Shown: positions 42,267 to 50,830 of the stretch, piece after piece
Numbering within the stretch: the stretch's first letter is position 1
Layout of the letters: every line of letters begins with the position of its first letter
Assembly: GCF_003065365.1 (NCBI RefSeq)
Contig: NZ_CP023276.1
Coordinates: forward strand, 434,001 to 498,000
Direction of reading: 5' to 3'
Length of the DNA stretch: 64,000 nt
From: Polynucleobacter difficilis
Lineage (GTDB): Bacteria > Pseudomonadota > Gammaproteobacteria > Burkholderiales > Burkholderiaceae
Position numbers and translations under genes: made by a program
The notes under the pieces: model-generated
What the model saw: only the letters and a program-made list of their open reading frames with translations
Database searches by the model: none
What the model was told of the DNA's origin: nothing

Positions 42267-42293
42267 ACCGCCTACTTTTGGGGGGTAGGTGGT
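42267..42293. terminator. Hairpin between convergent small genes
   Basis: ACCGCCTAC (42267-42275) pairs with GTAGGTGGT (42285-42293) with one G-U-type mismatch; the T tract is short. It overlaps the stop codon of the minus-strand gene. It may end transcription from both sides. Confidence 0.45.
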
Positions 42294-42712
42294 TTACAAA
42301 AAAATTCGTAGAGTACGTAGCTCATGGTGTCGGGAATAACCCGCTCCCATGCCGAGCCGGAGGTATCGAACTGCTCAACGCTAACGCCGGAGCCTCCTGG
42401 CCCAGAGTAATAGCCAATGTAGAACTGCTTGTAGCTTTCATAGCCCACCCTGCAAAAATAGGAAATATCCTGAATAACCGACTGGGTAGGCGCCCCGTTG
42501 GGAGCCGATAATGCCTCTGCATAACTGATCATTTGCCAAGTGCTCACTTCGCTATTGGCGTTATCCCTTACGGTCTTGCTGTCTTCATAGTAGTAAGCAT
42601 TTCCAACGTTATCGTTTGAAATGAAAACCCATCCTGCGAGCGCTGGATTAAATGGGCTGATCAAAAAAACCGTTAAACCTATAACAAGGGATTTTTTGAG
42701 AGTGGCTGACAT
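42272..42712 (-). CDS. Exported protein resembling the surface-adhesin E family
   Basis: 146 residues. Signal peptide (SLVIGLTVFLISPFNPALA-G), then WVFISNDNVGNAYYYEDSKTV and WQMISYAEALS: the pattern of small periplasmic or surface proteins with Surface-adhesin protein E-like domains, in which a strand-rich domain carries two cysteines (here SYFCRVG and FFCKPP). The likeness is by eye and moderate. The function is unknown. Confidence 0.6.
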   Translation of the reverse strand: MSATLKKSLVIGLTVFLISPFNPALAGWVFISNDNVGNAYYYEDSKTVRDNANSEVSTWQMISYAEALSAPNGAPTQSVIQDISYFCRVGYESYKQFYIGYYSGPGGSGVSVEQFDTSGSAWERVIPDTMSYVLYEFFCKPPTPQK

Positions 42713-42840
42713 GGTTAGGCTCGCATTAAAAATGTAGAAATTGTTATCAAAAAATGCATTTTAAAGCCCAAATCTGCAGATCAACTGGTAGAATTGTGCG
42801 CATATAAACGATTGACATTTCGCGCTAAGGAGTGCTAAGT

Positions 42841-43179
42841 ATGGCTGAAGCAAATCAACTGGGTTGTTTATTTGTTGGTGAGGGTGTAGTCCTTAAGGGC
42901 AACTTTCAAGTACCGGACATTGCCTCCATTTCAGGGGTTATTGAAGGTGAACTAACGGCCAAACAAATTCTCATCGAGGCAACTGGAGTTGTGCATGGCA
43001 AACTTTCCGGCGAATCCATCGATATACGCGGCGAGGCAAACGAGTCCGTATCTTCAACGCGCAGTTTAATTATTCGCTCTACTGGAAAAGTCACCGGCTC
43101 AATTCATTACTCTGAAATCGAGATTGAAAAAGGCGGTCACTTGCATGGTGACTTGCACAACATTAACCCACATTCTTAA
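42841..43179 (+). CDS. Bactofilin 1
   Basis: 112-residue cytoskeletal protein that polymerises without nucleotide. The core is a right-handed beta-helix: repeated short hydrophobic/Gly units such as SISGVIEGELTAKQILIEATGVVHGKLSGESI and GKVTGSIHYSEIEIEKGGHLHGDL. The N-terminal tail is short (LGCLFVGEGVVLKG). ATG 42841 follows AAGGAG. It is the first of three tandem bactofilin genes and heads an eight-gene run to 47600 with small gaps. Confidence 0.92.
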   Translation: MAEANQLGCLFVGEGVVLKGNFQVPDIASISGVIEGELTAKQILIEATGVVHGKLSGESIDIRGEANESVSSTRSLIIRSTGKVTGSIHYSEIEIEKGGHLHGDLHNINPHS

Positions 43180-43199
43180 TCTATTTTGGTTGAATAACG

Positions 43200-43667
43200 A
43201 TGTCTATCTTTTCAAAAAATTCACCCCCAGATAATGGCGATGACAAAATCGCAAATGAACAGGTTGATGATTATTCTGAACCTGCATCCGTCTCCACCGA
43301 AGATCAGGCAGCCGCTTACGAGTCAATGGTTCGCAATGAGCTTGCAAGTCGCCCAGGAATTGCAAAGCCGTCGATTATTAGTGAAGGTTTTACGTTTGAA
43401 GGCACGATTACGTCTGATGGCGTCCTCAATATCGCTGGTACGGTGCGTGGGAAAGTGACTGCAAAGTCGGTACTGATCGATGCCAGCGGTCAGGTTGAAG
43501 GTGAGCTAAATTCGGAACAGCTGGTAATTAAAGGCCAGCTCAAGGGTGAAGTGAATTGCGATGACCTCAATATCGGCCCTCTTGCCCGTGTTGATGGAGC
43601 CATTAGTTACAAATACATCCATATACAGCGTGGCAGCAAGGTATCTGGAAAGTTTATTAAGAACTAG
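43200..43667 (+). CDS. Bactofilin 2
   Basis: 155 residues. A polar, disordered-looking N-terminal tail of ~55 residues (start IFSKNSPPDNGDDKIAN) precedes the beta-helix core (IISEGFTFEGTITSDGVLNIAGTVRGKVTAKSVLIDASGQVEGEL...). The core ends SKVSGKFIKN. The hydrophobic N-terminal start (MSIFSK) resembles membrane-targeting tails of other bactofilins. It lies 20 bases after bactofilin 1. Confidence 0.94.
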   Translation: MSIFSKNSPPDNGDDKIANEQVDDYSEPASVSTEDQAAAYESMVRNELASRPGIAKPSIISEGFTFEGTITSDGVLNIAGTVRGKVTAKSVLIDASGQVEGELNSEQLVIKGQLKGEVNCDDLNIGPLARVDGAISYKYIHIQRGSKVSGKFIKN

Positions 43668-43682
43668 TGATACTAGTCTGAC

Positions 43683-44099
43683 ATGGCGTTCAAGCAAAGT
43701 CATGCAATCCGGTTGTTGGATCCTTCAAGAGAGACGTTTGGATCCATCATCGGGCCGGATTTAGAGATATACGGAAGAATCGTAGCTACTAAGAGCCTGC
43801 GAATTGATGGCACGATTATTGGTGATGTCGAGACGAAGTACGGCGCTGACGTTTGCATTGCGCTGGGTAGGACGGGCTTAGTGCAGGGTAACATTTCAGG
43901 TGTGCGTGTATTGGTTGCGGGACGCGTTGAGGGTAATGTGCGTGCATCCGAGCGCGTTGAATTGCATAGTGGTGCCGATGTCCATGGGGATATCGTCTAT
44001 GCCCAGATTGGCATAGAGCACGGCGCGCGCCTAAGCGGCAAGCTGTCCAAGATCAGTGAAAAAGATTCCTCCACCAGCACCGATTCAGAATTGCCTTAA
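43683..44099 (+). CDS. Bactofilin 3
   Basis: 138 residues. Beta-helix core IIGPDLEIYGRIVATKSLRIDGTIIGDV, LGRTGLVQGNISGVRVLVAGRVEGNV, HSGADVHGDIVYAQIGIEHGARLSGKL, with a longer, more regular repeat set than bactofilin 1. A Ser/Thr/Asp C-tail follows. Sequence differs clearly from its two neighbours, so these are three paralogues with distinct roles rather than a recent duplication. Confidence 0.93.
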   Translation: MAFKQSHAIRLLDPSRETFGSIIGPDLEIYGRIVATKSLRIDGTIIGDVETKYGADVCIALGRTGLVQGNISGVRVLVAGRVEGNVRASERVELHSGADVHGDIVYAQIGIEHGARLSGKLSKISEKDSSTSTDSELP

Positions 44100-44119
44100 C
44101 CACTGCATAGCGCCCAACC

Positions 44120-45031
44120 ATGAATACGCAATTAAATGAGCCTATTAAGATACTGATCACTAATCAAAAGGGTGGGGTAGGTAAGAGCACGATTGCGGCG
44201 AACTTGGCTGCCTATTTTGCGCTTCAAGAGGGTGTACAAGTTTCTCTGATTGATTTTGATAAGCAGGGGTCTTCATCCCGCTGGACTAAGAAGGCCCCAG
44301 ATATTGGCGTTCGAGTGCACTGCGCAGAAATCAATTACGAAAACCCGGGCATTGCCTTATTGAGCGCTCGGGCAGCGGTACGTAAATACTCCTTAGGGAC
44401 GCAAATTAGCATTTCTGATCTGACGTGGCATCCAACATTGTCTGACGACTTTATGCTCGACTTTGATATCGTATTAGTGCCGAGCTCAGCCTCCAAGTTT
44501 GAGATGGCCAGCACAGAAATTTTTATTCTGGAGTACGCGCAACAGCGGATGGCTCGACTAGCAATCAATAAGCAATTTATTTTGGTTGTTCCTAGCAGGG
44601 TAGAGCCGGGCTATGCTGCCCATGGCGCATTTACCAATTTGGATTTTTTAATGAATTGCCACATTACACCACCGATTCATCGAGCAGCCGATCTGGATAG
44701 TTATGTGTATGAGGATTTTCTTTGTGTTGGCTCCAATCAAGCGCTGGCTGAAAACTTTTGTAATTTCGGAAAATTCCTAACTAAAAAAGTTGAAGAAAGA
44801 GTGGCGATTAGAAAGTCACTCTCCTTAACCGGAACATCACTGAATCGCGAGATTATAAAAAAGGTAAGCGTATTGGATGACTACCGAGAGCGTGCCAAGG
44901 AATTGGGGATCTATGGCGGATATGCTGCAAAGCCATTAACAGAAAGACGGCAGCCATCCTCTTTTGACGCCGACCCTGCTGCCCCACGAGAGCGCCGTTT
45001 TATTCCAGCATTCTTGCGCCGATCGAAGTAA
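44120..45031 (+). CDS. ParA/MinD-family ATPase of the bactofilin operon
   Basis: 303-residue P-loop ATPase of the kind that positions DNA or protein complexes. Deviant Walker A is at ~15-24 (NQKGGVGKST, with the signature lysine) and Walker A' follows (LIDFDKQGSSSRW). The switch region is less like chromosomal ParA: FDIVLVPSSASKFEM. The C-terminus ends in a basic, amphipathic-looking stretch (ERRFIPAFLRRSK) that could touch membrane, as in MinD. No parB gene is nearby. It starts 20 bases after bactofilin 3, so it probably serves the bactofilin structure rather than chromosome segregation. Confidence 0.92.
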   Translation: MNTQLNEPIKILITNQKGGVGKSTIAANLAAYFALQEGVQVSLIDFDKQGSSSRWTKKAPDIGVRVHCAEINYENPGIALLSARAAVRKYSLGTQISISDLTWHPTLSDDFMLDFDIVLVPSSASKFEMASTEIFILEYAQQRMARLAINKQFILVVPSRVEPGYAAHGAFTNLDFLMNCHITPPIHRAADLDSYVYEDFLCVGSNQALAENFCNFGKFLTKKVEERVAIRKSLSLTGTSLNREIIKKVSVLDDYRERAKELGIYGGYAAKPLTERRQPSSFDADPAAPRERRFIPAFLRRSK

Positions 45032-45070
45032 TGCAGGCCAATTAACTCACATTGATACGTAAGAAATGCT

Positions 45071-45427
45071 ATGACCGACCCTACACGAAACGATATTTTT
45101 GAAGATGCCAATGGGGTGCAAATTGCTGTCAAGCAAGTGTATCCACCCAATGCCCTCGGTGTTGCTTTGGTTGAGTACAAGAATTTAAGTGACTCCAATC
45201 TTCGTTTTATGCCCAAAGAGCAATTCTTAGAATATTTTCATTGGGTCGGTAACTTCGGGACTACGGATACCTTTGTAAAGGTGGTGATGCAAAAAGCAGA
45301 GCAGTTGCAACAAGAAGGGGAGCCTGAGAGCGAGGGTACCCCCTCTGCGGAGCCAAAAGCCGATGAAGTGGTTAAGCCGGTTCAGGACGATGAGATCAGG
45401 AGCGCCGCACCCACCCGCTCCTCTTAA
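45071..45427 (+). CDS. Unknown small acidic protein in the bactofilin-ParA operon
   Basis: 118 residues, not recognised. The first ~75 residues look folded (VQIAVKQVYPPNALGVALVEYK, EQFLEYFHWVGNFGTTDTFVKVVMQKAEQL); the rest is an acidic Glu/Pro/Ala tail. No signal peptide or membrane segment is seen, so it should be cytoplasmic. It starts 39 bases after the ParA-like gene. A partner of the ATPase or the bactofilins is possible. Confidence 0.75.
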   Translation: MTDPTRNDIFEDANGVQIAVKQVYPPNALGVALVEYKNLSDSNLRFMPKEQFLEYFHWVGNFGTTDTFVKVVMQKAEQLQQEGEPESEGTPSAEPKADEVVKPVQDDEIRSAAPTRSS

Positions 45428-45510
45428 GAAATGTAGGTAAAATTTATCGGCTTCTTCTGGAATAAGCCGGAGGAGTAAAAAAGCATACCGCAGTGATCCA
45501 AGGAATTTAT

Positions 45511-46707
45511 ATGCACGATGTTTCTCAAAAAACGCAATCGCTGGGGCTCATTGCAAAGGTTGCTGCACTCCTCTGCGGAGTAGCCTTGGTGGTTGCATCC
45601 ATTTACCCCGAGGACTCGCCCTTTAAAAATACCGATTTAACCGATTTTGCTCACGATCAATTCACCCTTTTGTTGCAATTAAAGTGGTTAATCGGTGTCT
45701 TATTAATTGCATTTGGCCTGTTATACCGCCCCCGAACATTGCCGTCAGTCACAACATATTCTGGTGCACGTGATTTGAATCAGGATGCATATAAGTTGTA
45801 TTTGCTAACTAAATATCGCATTGAAAAAAATACAGTTCTCGATCAAATTGCTTGCCATGAGCGCTTGTTCCCCAATGCAGCAGAGGCGCTTATTTTTGCC
45901 CATGGGCTTGAGTGCCCAAGTAAAGGTGTTGAGCCGCTTACCCTCTTAGATGTTAGTCCGTTGTCGGCAGCGGTTAATGACAATCCCACTCCGATCAATC
46001 GGCTTGAAACTGCAACCAGTGAGGCCGCGCCAATCAAAGCAGCTGATGTGGGATTAGAGGCCCAGCCAGTTGAAAAAAGCAATCGCCTACCTTTGGTTTT
46101 TATCCTACTTCTATTTGCGCTGGTGATTGGTGGGATTTATTATGCAAAAACGCAAAGCAAAAAAGAAGAAACGGTTCCCGTTGCCGGCCCAATTACTCAG
46201 ATCAATAGCGATCAAGTGGCTCCGAATAGTGCGCCAGTAGCGCCAGTTCCCCCGACTGAGGCACCCGTTGAGGCTGCCGTAAAGCCGGCTAGCGTGCCGA
46301 TTAATGAGCGGTGGATTGGTACATGGGCGGCCCAGGACAATAAGCTTAAATTGGTCATTACTGCCTCACAATTTAAGTACGGAAACGATGACTTTGCTTG
46401 GGCGGGCGTAAGGCCGAAGGGCGTGATTCAATGTTGCCCTGCCTTTTATGAGGGATCGACTTCTAAAACGGATTTATTGCAACGCGTTCAGCAACAAGCT
46501 CCGACTGCAGGGACACAGGCCGATCAACAAAAGACATTCGAGATCATTAAGGGATTAAGCGAAGGTAACTTTAAGAGAATTGTTTTAGCAGATCCGCTCC
46601 TGCGTACATATTTTTTCATCTACGATCAAAATTTCATTTATCGTATCAATCGAGATCTTGGCGATAACGCGAGTGTTGTAGTTGAACAATTTAAAAGATC
46701 AGAATGA
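45511..46707 (+). CDS. Unknown three-span membrane protein in the bactofilin-ParA operon
   Basis: 398 residues, not recognised. Membrane segments lie at ~13-33 (LGLIAKVAALLCGVALVVASI), ~55-73 (LKWLIGVLLIAFGLLY) and ~192-212 (LPLVFILLLFALVIGGIYYA). Between the second and third is a ~115-residue cytoplasmic or periplasmic loop. After the third comes a Pro/Val/Ala linker, then a ~120-residue domain (WIGTWAAQDNKLKLVITASQFKYG ... IYRINRD). ATG 45511 has AAGGAA upstream; GTG 45493 is the alternative. It overlaps the next gene by four bases (ATGA). It could anchor the bactofilin/ParA structure to the membrane. Confidence 0.8.
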   Translation: MHDVSQKTQSLGLIAKVAALLCGVALVVASIYPEDSPFKNTDLTDFAHDQFTLLLQLKWLIGVLLIAFGLLYRPRTLPSVTTYSGARDLNQDAYKLYLLTKYRIEKNTVLDQIACHERLFPNAAEALIFAHGLECPSKGVEPLTLLDVSPLSAAVNDNPTPINRLETATSEAAPIKAADVGLEAQPVEKSNRLPLVFILLLFALVIGGIYYAKTQSKKEETVPVAGPITQINSDQVAPNSAPVAPVPPTEAPVEAAVKPASVPINERWIGTWAAQDNKLKLVITASQFKYGNDDFAWAGVRPKGVIQCCPAFYEGSTSKTDLLQRVQQQAPTAGTQADQQKTFEIIKGLSEGNFKRIVLADPLLRTYFFIYDQNFIYRINRDLGDNASVVVEQFKRSE

Positions 46708-47252
46708 GTTCAGCGGCAGACTCTAGCACTGGACAGCCTGCTAAGTTGCAGCCTTATGAGCAGCTGCGCTTGTTGCGTGAGCAAACCCACGTTAAGACAA
46801 TTACGAAAGAAATTGTAGGTCGCCAGTGCATTTTCTTTTACAGCAAAAACTGGATTTTTGACTACTCCCTGGATAGCACCGATAAGCCATGGGATATCAC
46901 TAAGCAAGTTTATTTTCGTAATGCCAGAAAGCACAAAGCCTTAGCGTTTGCTTTGCCGTACATCGTTATTGAGCTTGCATTCCTCGACTCGCCACGTTTT
47001 TTAAGGGCAATTGTTACGTATGGAGAGGAGATTACTAAGATGATTGGCTCTATGGATCATTTTATTAAGAGAGAAGAGGGTATCCGCGCTTGGGTTGAGC
47101 AGCCCGACTTTAATTGGCAGCCATCGAGTATTGTTGATTTATCGAATCAAATCCTAGAAGAAAATAGCCGTTTTGGCGGCATTCAGTTTTATCAATACCA
47201 TGAGCCTTTTCATGCTAAATTAAATGGCACATGGGAAGTGATTACGGTTTAA
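46704..47252 (+). CDS. Unknown protein in the bactofilin-ParA operon
   Basis: 182 residues, not recognised. No signal peptide. The sequence is rich in aromatic residues (CIFFYSKNWIFDYSLD, FGGIQFYQYHEPFHAKL) and has a hydrophobic stretch (LAFALPYIVIELAFL) too short and polar-flanked to be a sure membrane helix. Start overlaps the previous stop, so translation is likely coupled to that of the membrane protein. Confidence 0.75.
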   Translation: MSSAADSSTGQPAKLQPYEQLRLLREQTHVKTITKEIVGRQCIFFYSKNWIFDYSLDSTDKPWDITKQVYFRNARKHKALAFALPYIVIELAFLDSPRFLRAIVTYGEEITKMIGSMDHFIKREEGIRAWVEQPDFNWQPSSIVDLSNQILEENSRFGGIQFYQYHEPFHAKLNGTWEVITV

Positions 47253-47255
47253 ACC

Positions 47256-47600
47256 ATGCAGAACGAAAACTTTTATCAAGCAGAGGAATTTTTAAAGCTA
47301 GGCCTTTATCCTCAGGCATTTGAGGCCTTTATGTCGCTTGAAGTAGGAGCGTTAGACCCTACCTTTTTAAAGCCCTGCATGATGGCCCTTGCAAATCAGC
47401 TTAACCAAGGTCAGTTAGCAACGCTATATGATGAGCTAGAGCGCGAGGTACGGCGCAAGAATGCGCAGGCAACGTACAATTTTGGCGTTGTTAAGAGCCA
47501 TGTAGGGGACATTCCGAAAGCCACTTCCCTATTGCAAGCAGCCATGGATTTAGGTGTTCCAGAGGCCAGAGGCGCGTTAAGTCGCCTATTAATGCGTTAA
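47256..47600 (+). CDS. TPR/Sel1-like small protein ending the bactofilin-ParA operon
   Basis: 114 residues, almost wholly helical. The pairs AEEFLKLGLYPQAFEAFMSLE and ATYNFGVVKSHVGDIPKATSLLQAAMDLGVPEARGALS match TPR/Sel1-type repeats used for protein binding. No export signal. It starts three bases after the previous gene. No terminator is evident after it. Confidence 0.75.
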   Translation: MQNENFYQAEEFLKLGLYPQAFEAFMSLEVGALDPTFLKPCMMALANQLNQGQLATLYDELEREVRRKNAQATYNFGVVKSHVGDIPKATSLLQAAMDLGVPEARGALSRLLMR

Positions 47601-48140
47601 GCATCCCCTTTCGATTTTTTCGTAATAAGCACCTAGGAATACAGAGTGCGCGGTCATATTGAGCTCGCCCTCAGGCAATCTTTGCAATTAATTTAATGCC
47701 TTCGATTGCGTATTTGAAGTCAGTCTTAACTTATTCTCCCATCCTATTGAAACCATTGACTAAATTTAGTCCATTCGCTCTATAGCCCCGCTATACCCGC
47801 ATAGTTAATTCAGATTTTGTATATAAATCATGGGGTTGGGGTTAAATTTCATGAGGTAAGAAATGGCTGGATATGGCTTCTCAATCTCGCCAACTCGGCT
47901 TAGGATAGTTTCATCTACCTAAACCGCGGGGTGATGATGAATCAATCTAAAACAAGAGGGGAAGCTGCTTTCCGTTCTGAGAGCTTTGTGGAGTTGTGCA
48001 TCAATGATTTAGTCAGGGAGTCGGTCACTTGGCCCGATCAAGCTAAATCAGGTTTAGGGTTTTCTGAGCCCCTGCCAAATGTCATACATCGCCCGCAAGC
48101 AGTTCCTGAACTGCATTAACAGCCAGGCGAAATACACCGA
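47601..48140. other. Intergenic stretch with one doubtful small ORF
   Basis: About 540 bases of AT-rich sequence with no clear promoter, tRNA or terminator. The only reading frame of any size is 47931-48119. A short minus-strand frame near 47660-47720 reads DFKYAIEGIKLIAKIA then stop; it might be a decayed gene end, but nothing else supports it. Confidence 0.5.
47931..48119 (+). CDS. Doubtful small ORF, 62 residues
   Basis: Starts with several ATG codons after a GGGG run and encodes a polar, soluble-looking peptide (SKTRGEAAFRSESFVELCIN...). It has no recognised motif. It may be a small protein or the start of a decayed gene; chance cannot be excluded. Confidence 0.25.
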   Translation: MMMNQSKTRGEAAFRSESFVELCINDLVRESVTWPDQAKSGLGFSEPLPNVIHRPQAVPELH

Positions 48141-48488
48141 CTAGTTGTAGCCACAGGGGTAGAGTTGAGCTAGCTTTTTCAACAAAATTCCATCAATGTC
48201 CATTGCCTCTCGATTTGGCCTACCGACTGGAATGTCTTTTATGCCTAGGACAATAATTTCTTTGTAGTCGACAACCGTTAATTTTAGGAACGGCGGCAAG
48301 CAAAACAGAGGTGGCGTTTTATTTTGGATAAGCGCGTTATTTGCAGCGCTCAGTCCGCTGGCAAGGCCGACGATGTAGGTATCCGTATTTTGGGACTTAT
48401 TTTTTTCTTCGAATTCAGCGATCGATAGGCTGGCAAAGGCGTTTTGCGAGAGGAGGAGCAAGCAAGTAAAAAAATTGATGAATTTCAT
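48141..48488 (-). CDS. Small exported protein of Rap1a/Tai type
   Basis: 115 residues. Signal peptide (INFFTCLLLLSQNAFA-S). The mature part has the Rap1a/Tai layout: a start helix with YIVGLASGLSAANNALI, then PPLFCLPPFLKLTV, then LLKKLAQLYPCG at the C-terminus, the paired cysteines forming a disulfide. Family members include immunity proteins against type VI amidase toxins, but many are orphan periplasmic proteins. No toxin gene is adjacent. Confidence 0.6.
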   Translation of the reverse strand: MKFINFFTCLLLLSQNAFASLSIAEFEEKNKSQNTDTYIVGLASGLSAANNALIQNKTPPLFCLPPFLKLTVVDYKEIIVLGIKDIPVGRPNREAMDIDGILLKKLAQLYPCGYN

Positions 48489-48599
48489 GATGAGATTAAT
48501 TGATCCGTATAAGCTAATGTAACAGAATCTTCTATTAATGCGGCCTATTTCTTTGGCATACTAGCGTACAGAAAAGACAATTTAATTAGGGCATGTATC

Positions 48600-49154
48600 G
48601 TGGATATTGAGTGGGATTATTGGTCTTCAAAGCCGTATGTATACACATGGCAGGCAGCCGCTTTGGTGCAGGGCTTAAATCCAAAGAAAATTAAGTTTCC
48701 AGTGCGCGATGCCGCAGGCGAGTTGCATTTCGATCGAAGCAATTTCGGTGGAGAATATCCTGAGTTTAAGGTGAAGCTAGACCTCGTCATTGAGCATGCA
48801 TGGATCCAAAATTTTTCAGCTCAAAACATGCGTGTAGACTTTAAGCGATTTTTGTATTGGGCGCATCACACCCAAAAATGGTCGATGCCCCCCGATCTAT
48901 TAATTATTGCTCAAGGCCTCAATTTAGATGCACTTGCAGACGAAGCGGATGAGGTTGATGGTGGTTTAAAGGATGAGCGAAATTCCCTTCAATTAATTTG
49001 GGCGTTAAGGCAGCTGTTAAATGAGCATCAGTATGGAAAAACCGACCGGGAATTGATTTACTATCTTTCAAAAATCTACCCAGATCACCCTGCTTTTAAA
49101 CGCCCAGTATTGGAAATGAAGTTTGCTGAAGCCAAGGTGGCAAGCGATAGTTAG
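48600..49154 (+). CDS. Unknown cytoplasmic protein
   Basis: 184 residues, not recognised. GTG 48600 has AGGG upstream. The sequence begins WDYWSSKPYVYTWQAAALVQGLNP, a pattern seen in small unknown proteins of proteobacteria in which a Trp-rich helix opens the chain. The C-terminal part (LQLIWALRQLLNEHQYGKTDRELIYYLSKIYP) looks helical and may be a DNA- or protein-binding fold. It stands alone between convergent genes. Confidence 0.65.
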   Translation: MDIEWDYWSSKPYVYTWQAAALVQGLNPKKIKFPVRDAAGELHFDRSNFGGEYPEFKVKLDLVIEHAWIQNFSAQNMRVDFKRFLYWAHHTQKWSMPPDLLIIAQGLNLDALADEADEVDGGLKDERNSLQLIWALRQLLNEHQYGKTDRELIYYLSKIYPDHPAFKRPVLEMKFAEAKVASDS

Positions 49155-49226
49155 ATTCGGCTGATCACAATGAGGCTCTTTCGGTGCAACACCTCAATTA
49201 AGTATCGATTTGAGCCCGTTTCGGCC

Positions 49227-50504
49227 TTAATACTGCTTAGCTAGGACCTTGTCGATGGTCTTGCCGTCCATATCAACAATCTCGAGTTTCCAGCCAGCCC
49301 ATTCGACTACATCGCCGGTATTTGGGATCTTTCCACTTAAGAGCATCATCAATCCGCTAAGGGTGTGGTAGCGCCCCAAATCTTCTTCTGGTACTGAGTC
49401 GAGCTCGAGCGAGTCTTTGAATTCGGGAATCGGAATGTGACCATCAAATAACCATGAACCATCCTCACGCTTAATCGCCCATGATTCTTCTGGGTCGTTA
49501 GTCGAGAACTCACCGGTTATCGATTCAATTAAGTCTTGTAGAGTGATGAGGCCCATAACCTCACCATATTCATCAATCACAAATGCCATTTGATTGTGCG
49601 AGGATTTAAAGTTCTCGAGTAGCTCTAGTCCAGTCAGTGTTTCAGGCACAAATAAAGGTGCTTGCAAGCCATTCTCAAGGGTTTTTTCCCCGCCTTTGGC
49701 CACCGATGCGAGCATCTTGCGTGCATTGAGTATGCCCAGGATGTTATCCAGACCGCCCTTGACGACCGGAAAGCGAGCATGCTCCGATGAATCAATTAAA
49801 TCAATTGATTCTGCAAATGTGTTTTCAACATCCAAGTAAACAATATCCGCACGTGGCACCATCAGCGAGACAATTTGACGGTCATCGAGGCGAAAGACGT
49901 TGCGCAGCATATTGTGTTCATTCACCTCAATGAGGCCGGCGCTAGTACCTTCTTCGAGCACTGCATGGATTTCTTCTTCGGTCACCTCATTGTTGCTGTG
50001 ATCTTTAATGCCCAGCACCTTCAGTATAAAATTAGTCGAAACCGTTAACAAAATCACAAATGGTTTAGAAATAAACGCCAGTGCAGAAATAGGTTTGGCA
50101 ATATAGCGGGCAATCCGCTCAGGATTGTTTTGGGCAATGCGCTTAGGTACTAGCTCTCCGATCACAATCGAGAGGTAGGTGATAACCGCAACTACAACAC
50201 CCAAAGAAAGCCAGTCGGCATATTTGGGGTCCATGCCTTCTGAAGCCAGCAGATGGGACATAGGTATTGCGATAGCAGATTCACCGACGACGCCGCTCAG
50301 CACGCCAATCGATGTAATACCGATCTGAATTGTTGAAAGAAATTTGGTGGGGTTCTCGCCGAGCTCGACAGCTACCTTGGCCTCATCGTCGCCGCGATCA
50401 ATTAACTTTTGGAGTTTTGCTTTTCTGCTCGTAACCAGAGCAATTTCGGACATGGCAAACAAGCCATTGAGGAGGATTAGTCCAATTAGTATTACGACTT
50501 CCAT
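49227..50504 (-). CDS. CNNM/CBS-domain membrane protein (CorC/HlyC family)
   Basis: 425 residues. N-terminal CNNM (DUF21) domain with about three or four membrane segments (VVILIGLILLNGLFAMSEIALVTSRK, STIQIGITSIGVLSGVVGES), then a CBS pair (~200-320, IVSLMVPRADIVYLDVE, NQMAFVIDEYGEVMGLITLQDLIESI) and a C-terminal CorC_HlyC domain. Such proteins act in magnesium or cobalt efflux; the haemolysin name is historic. ATG 50504 is chosen; a GTG 18 bases earlier is possible. No accessory gene nearby. Confidence 0.93.
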   Translation of the reverse strand: MEVVILIGLILLNGLFAMSEIALVTSRKAKLQKLIDRGDDEAKVAVELGENPTKFLSTIQIGITSIGVLSGVVGESAIAIPMSHLLASEGMDPKYADWLSLGVVVAVITYLSIVIGELVPKRIAQNNPERIARYIAKPISALAFISKPFVILLTVSTNFILKVLGIKDHSNNEVTEEEIHAVLEEGTSAGLIEVNEHNMLRNVFRLDDRQIVSLMVPRADIVYLDVENTFAESIDLIDSSEHARFPVVKGGLDNILGILNARKMLASVAKGGEKTLENGLQAPLFVPETLTGLELLENFKSSHNQMAFVIDEYGEVMGLITLQDLIESITGEFSTNDPEESWAIKREDGSWLFDGHIPIPEFKDSLELDSVPEEDLGRYHTLSGLMMLLSGKIPNTGDVVEWAGWKLEIVDMDGKTIDKVLAKQY

Positions 50505-50522
50505 ATAGTGGTGCAAAAGCAC

Positions 50523-50830
50523 CTGGGCTGTTGAGAAGCGATCATCATATCAAAAAAGCGTGACGCTGATGGGTATTCCTTGGTGCGGGCTTAAGCCCTG
50601 AATTTAAAGGAATAAAGCCACGTAAGCTCCAATGGTTCAGGCGATCGATTCACCGCTAGAGCGCTGAATCCATGTGGGAAGGGCTCATTCAGCTCTTTCA
50701 GTACAGTCTTCGGGCTGAAGAGTTGCCATTGGGTGGGATAATAGGCCTTTAGTCTTCTATTTAACGCAGCGGCCTGCTATTAAGTCTGCTGTTTTGAGTT
50801 GACCCAATATTAGATTGACAGTAAATAACC
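50523..50830. other. Intergenic region upstream of ribA
   Basis: About 300 bases with no gene. An FMN riboswitch was looked for because a riboflavin gene follows, but the conserved words of that element are absent. Some short inverted repeats occur without a T run. Presumably holds the promoters of both divergent genes. Confidence 0.5.

Noticed and set aside
47660..47720. Decayed transposase end on the minus strand
   Set aside because: A short frame reads like a protein end but no further parts, inverted repeats or target duplications were seen.
50523..50830. FMN riboswitch before ribA
   Set aside because: The conserved RFN-element words are absent.
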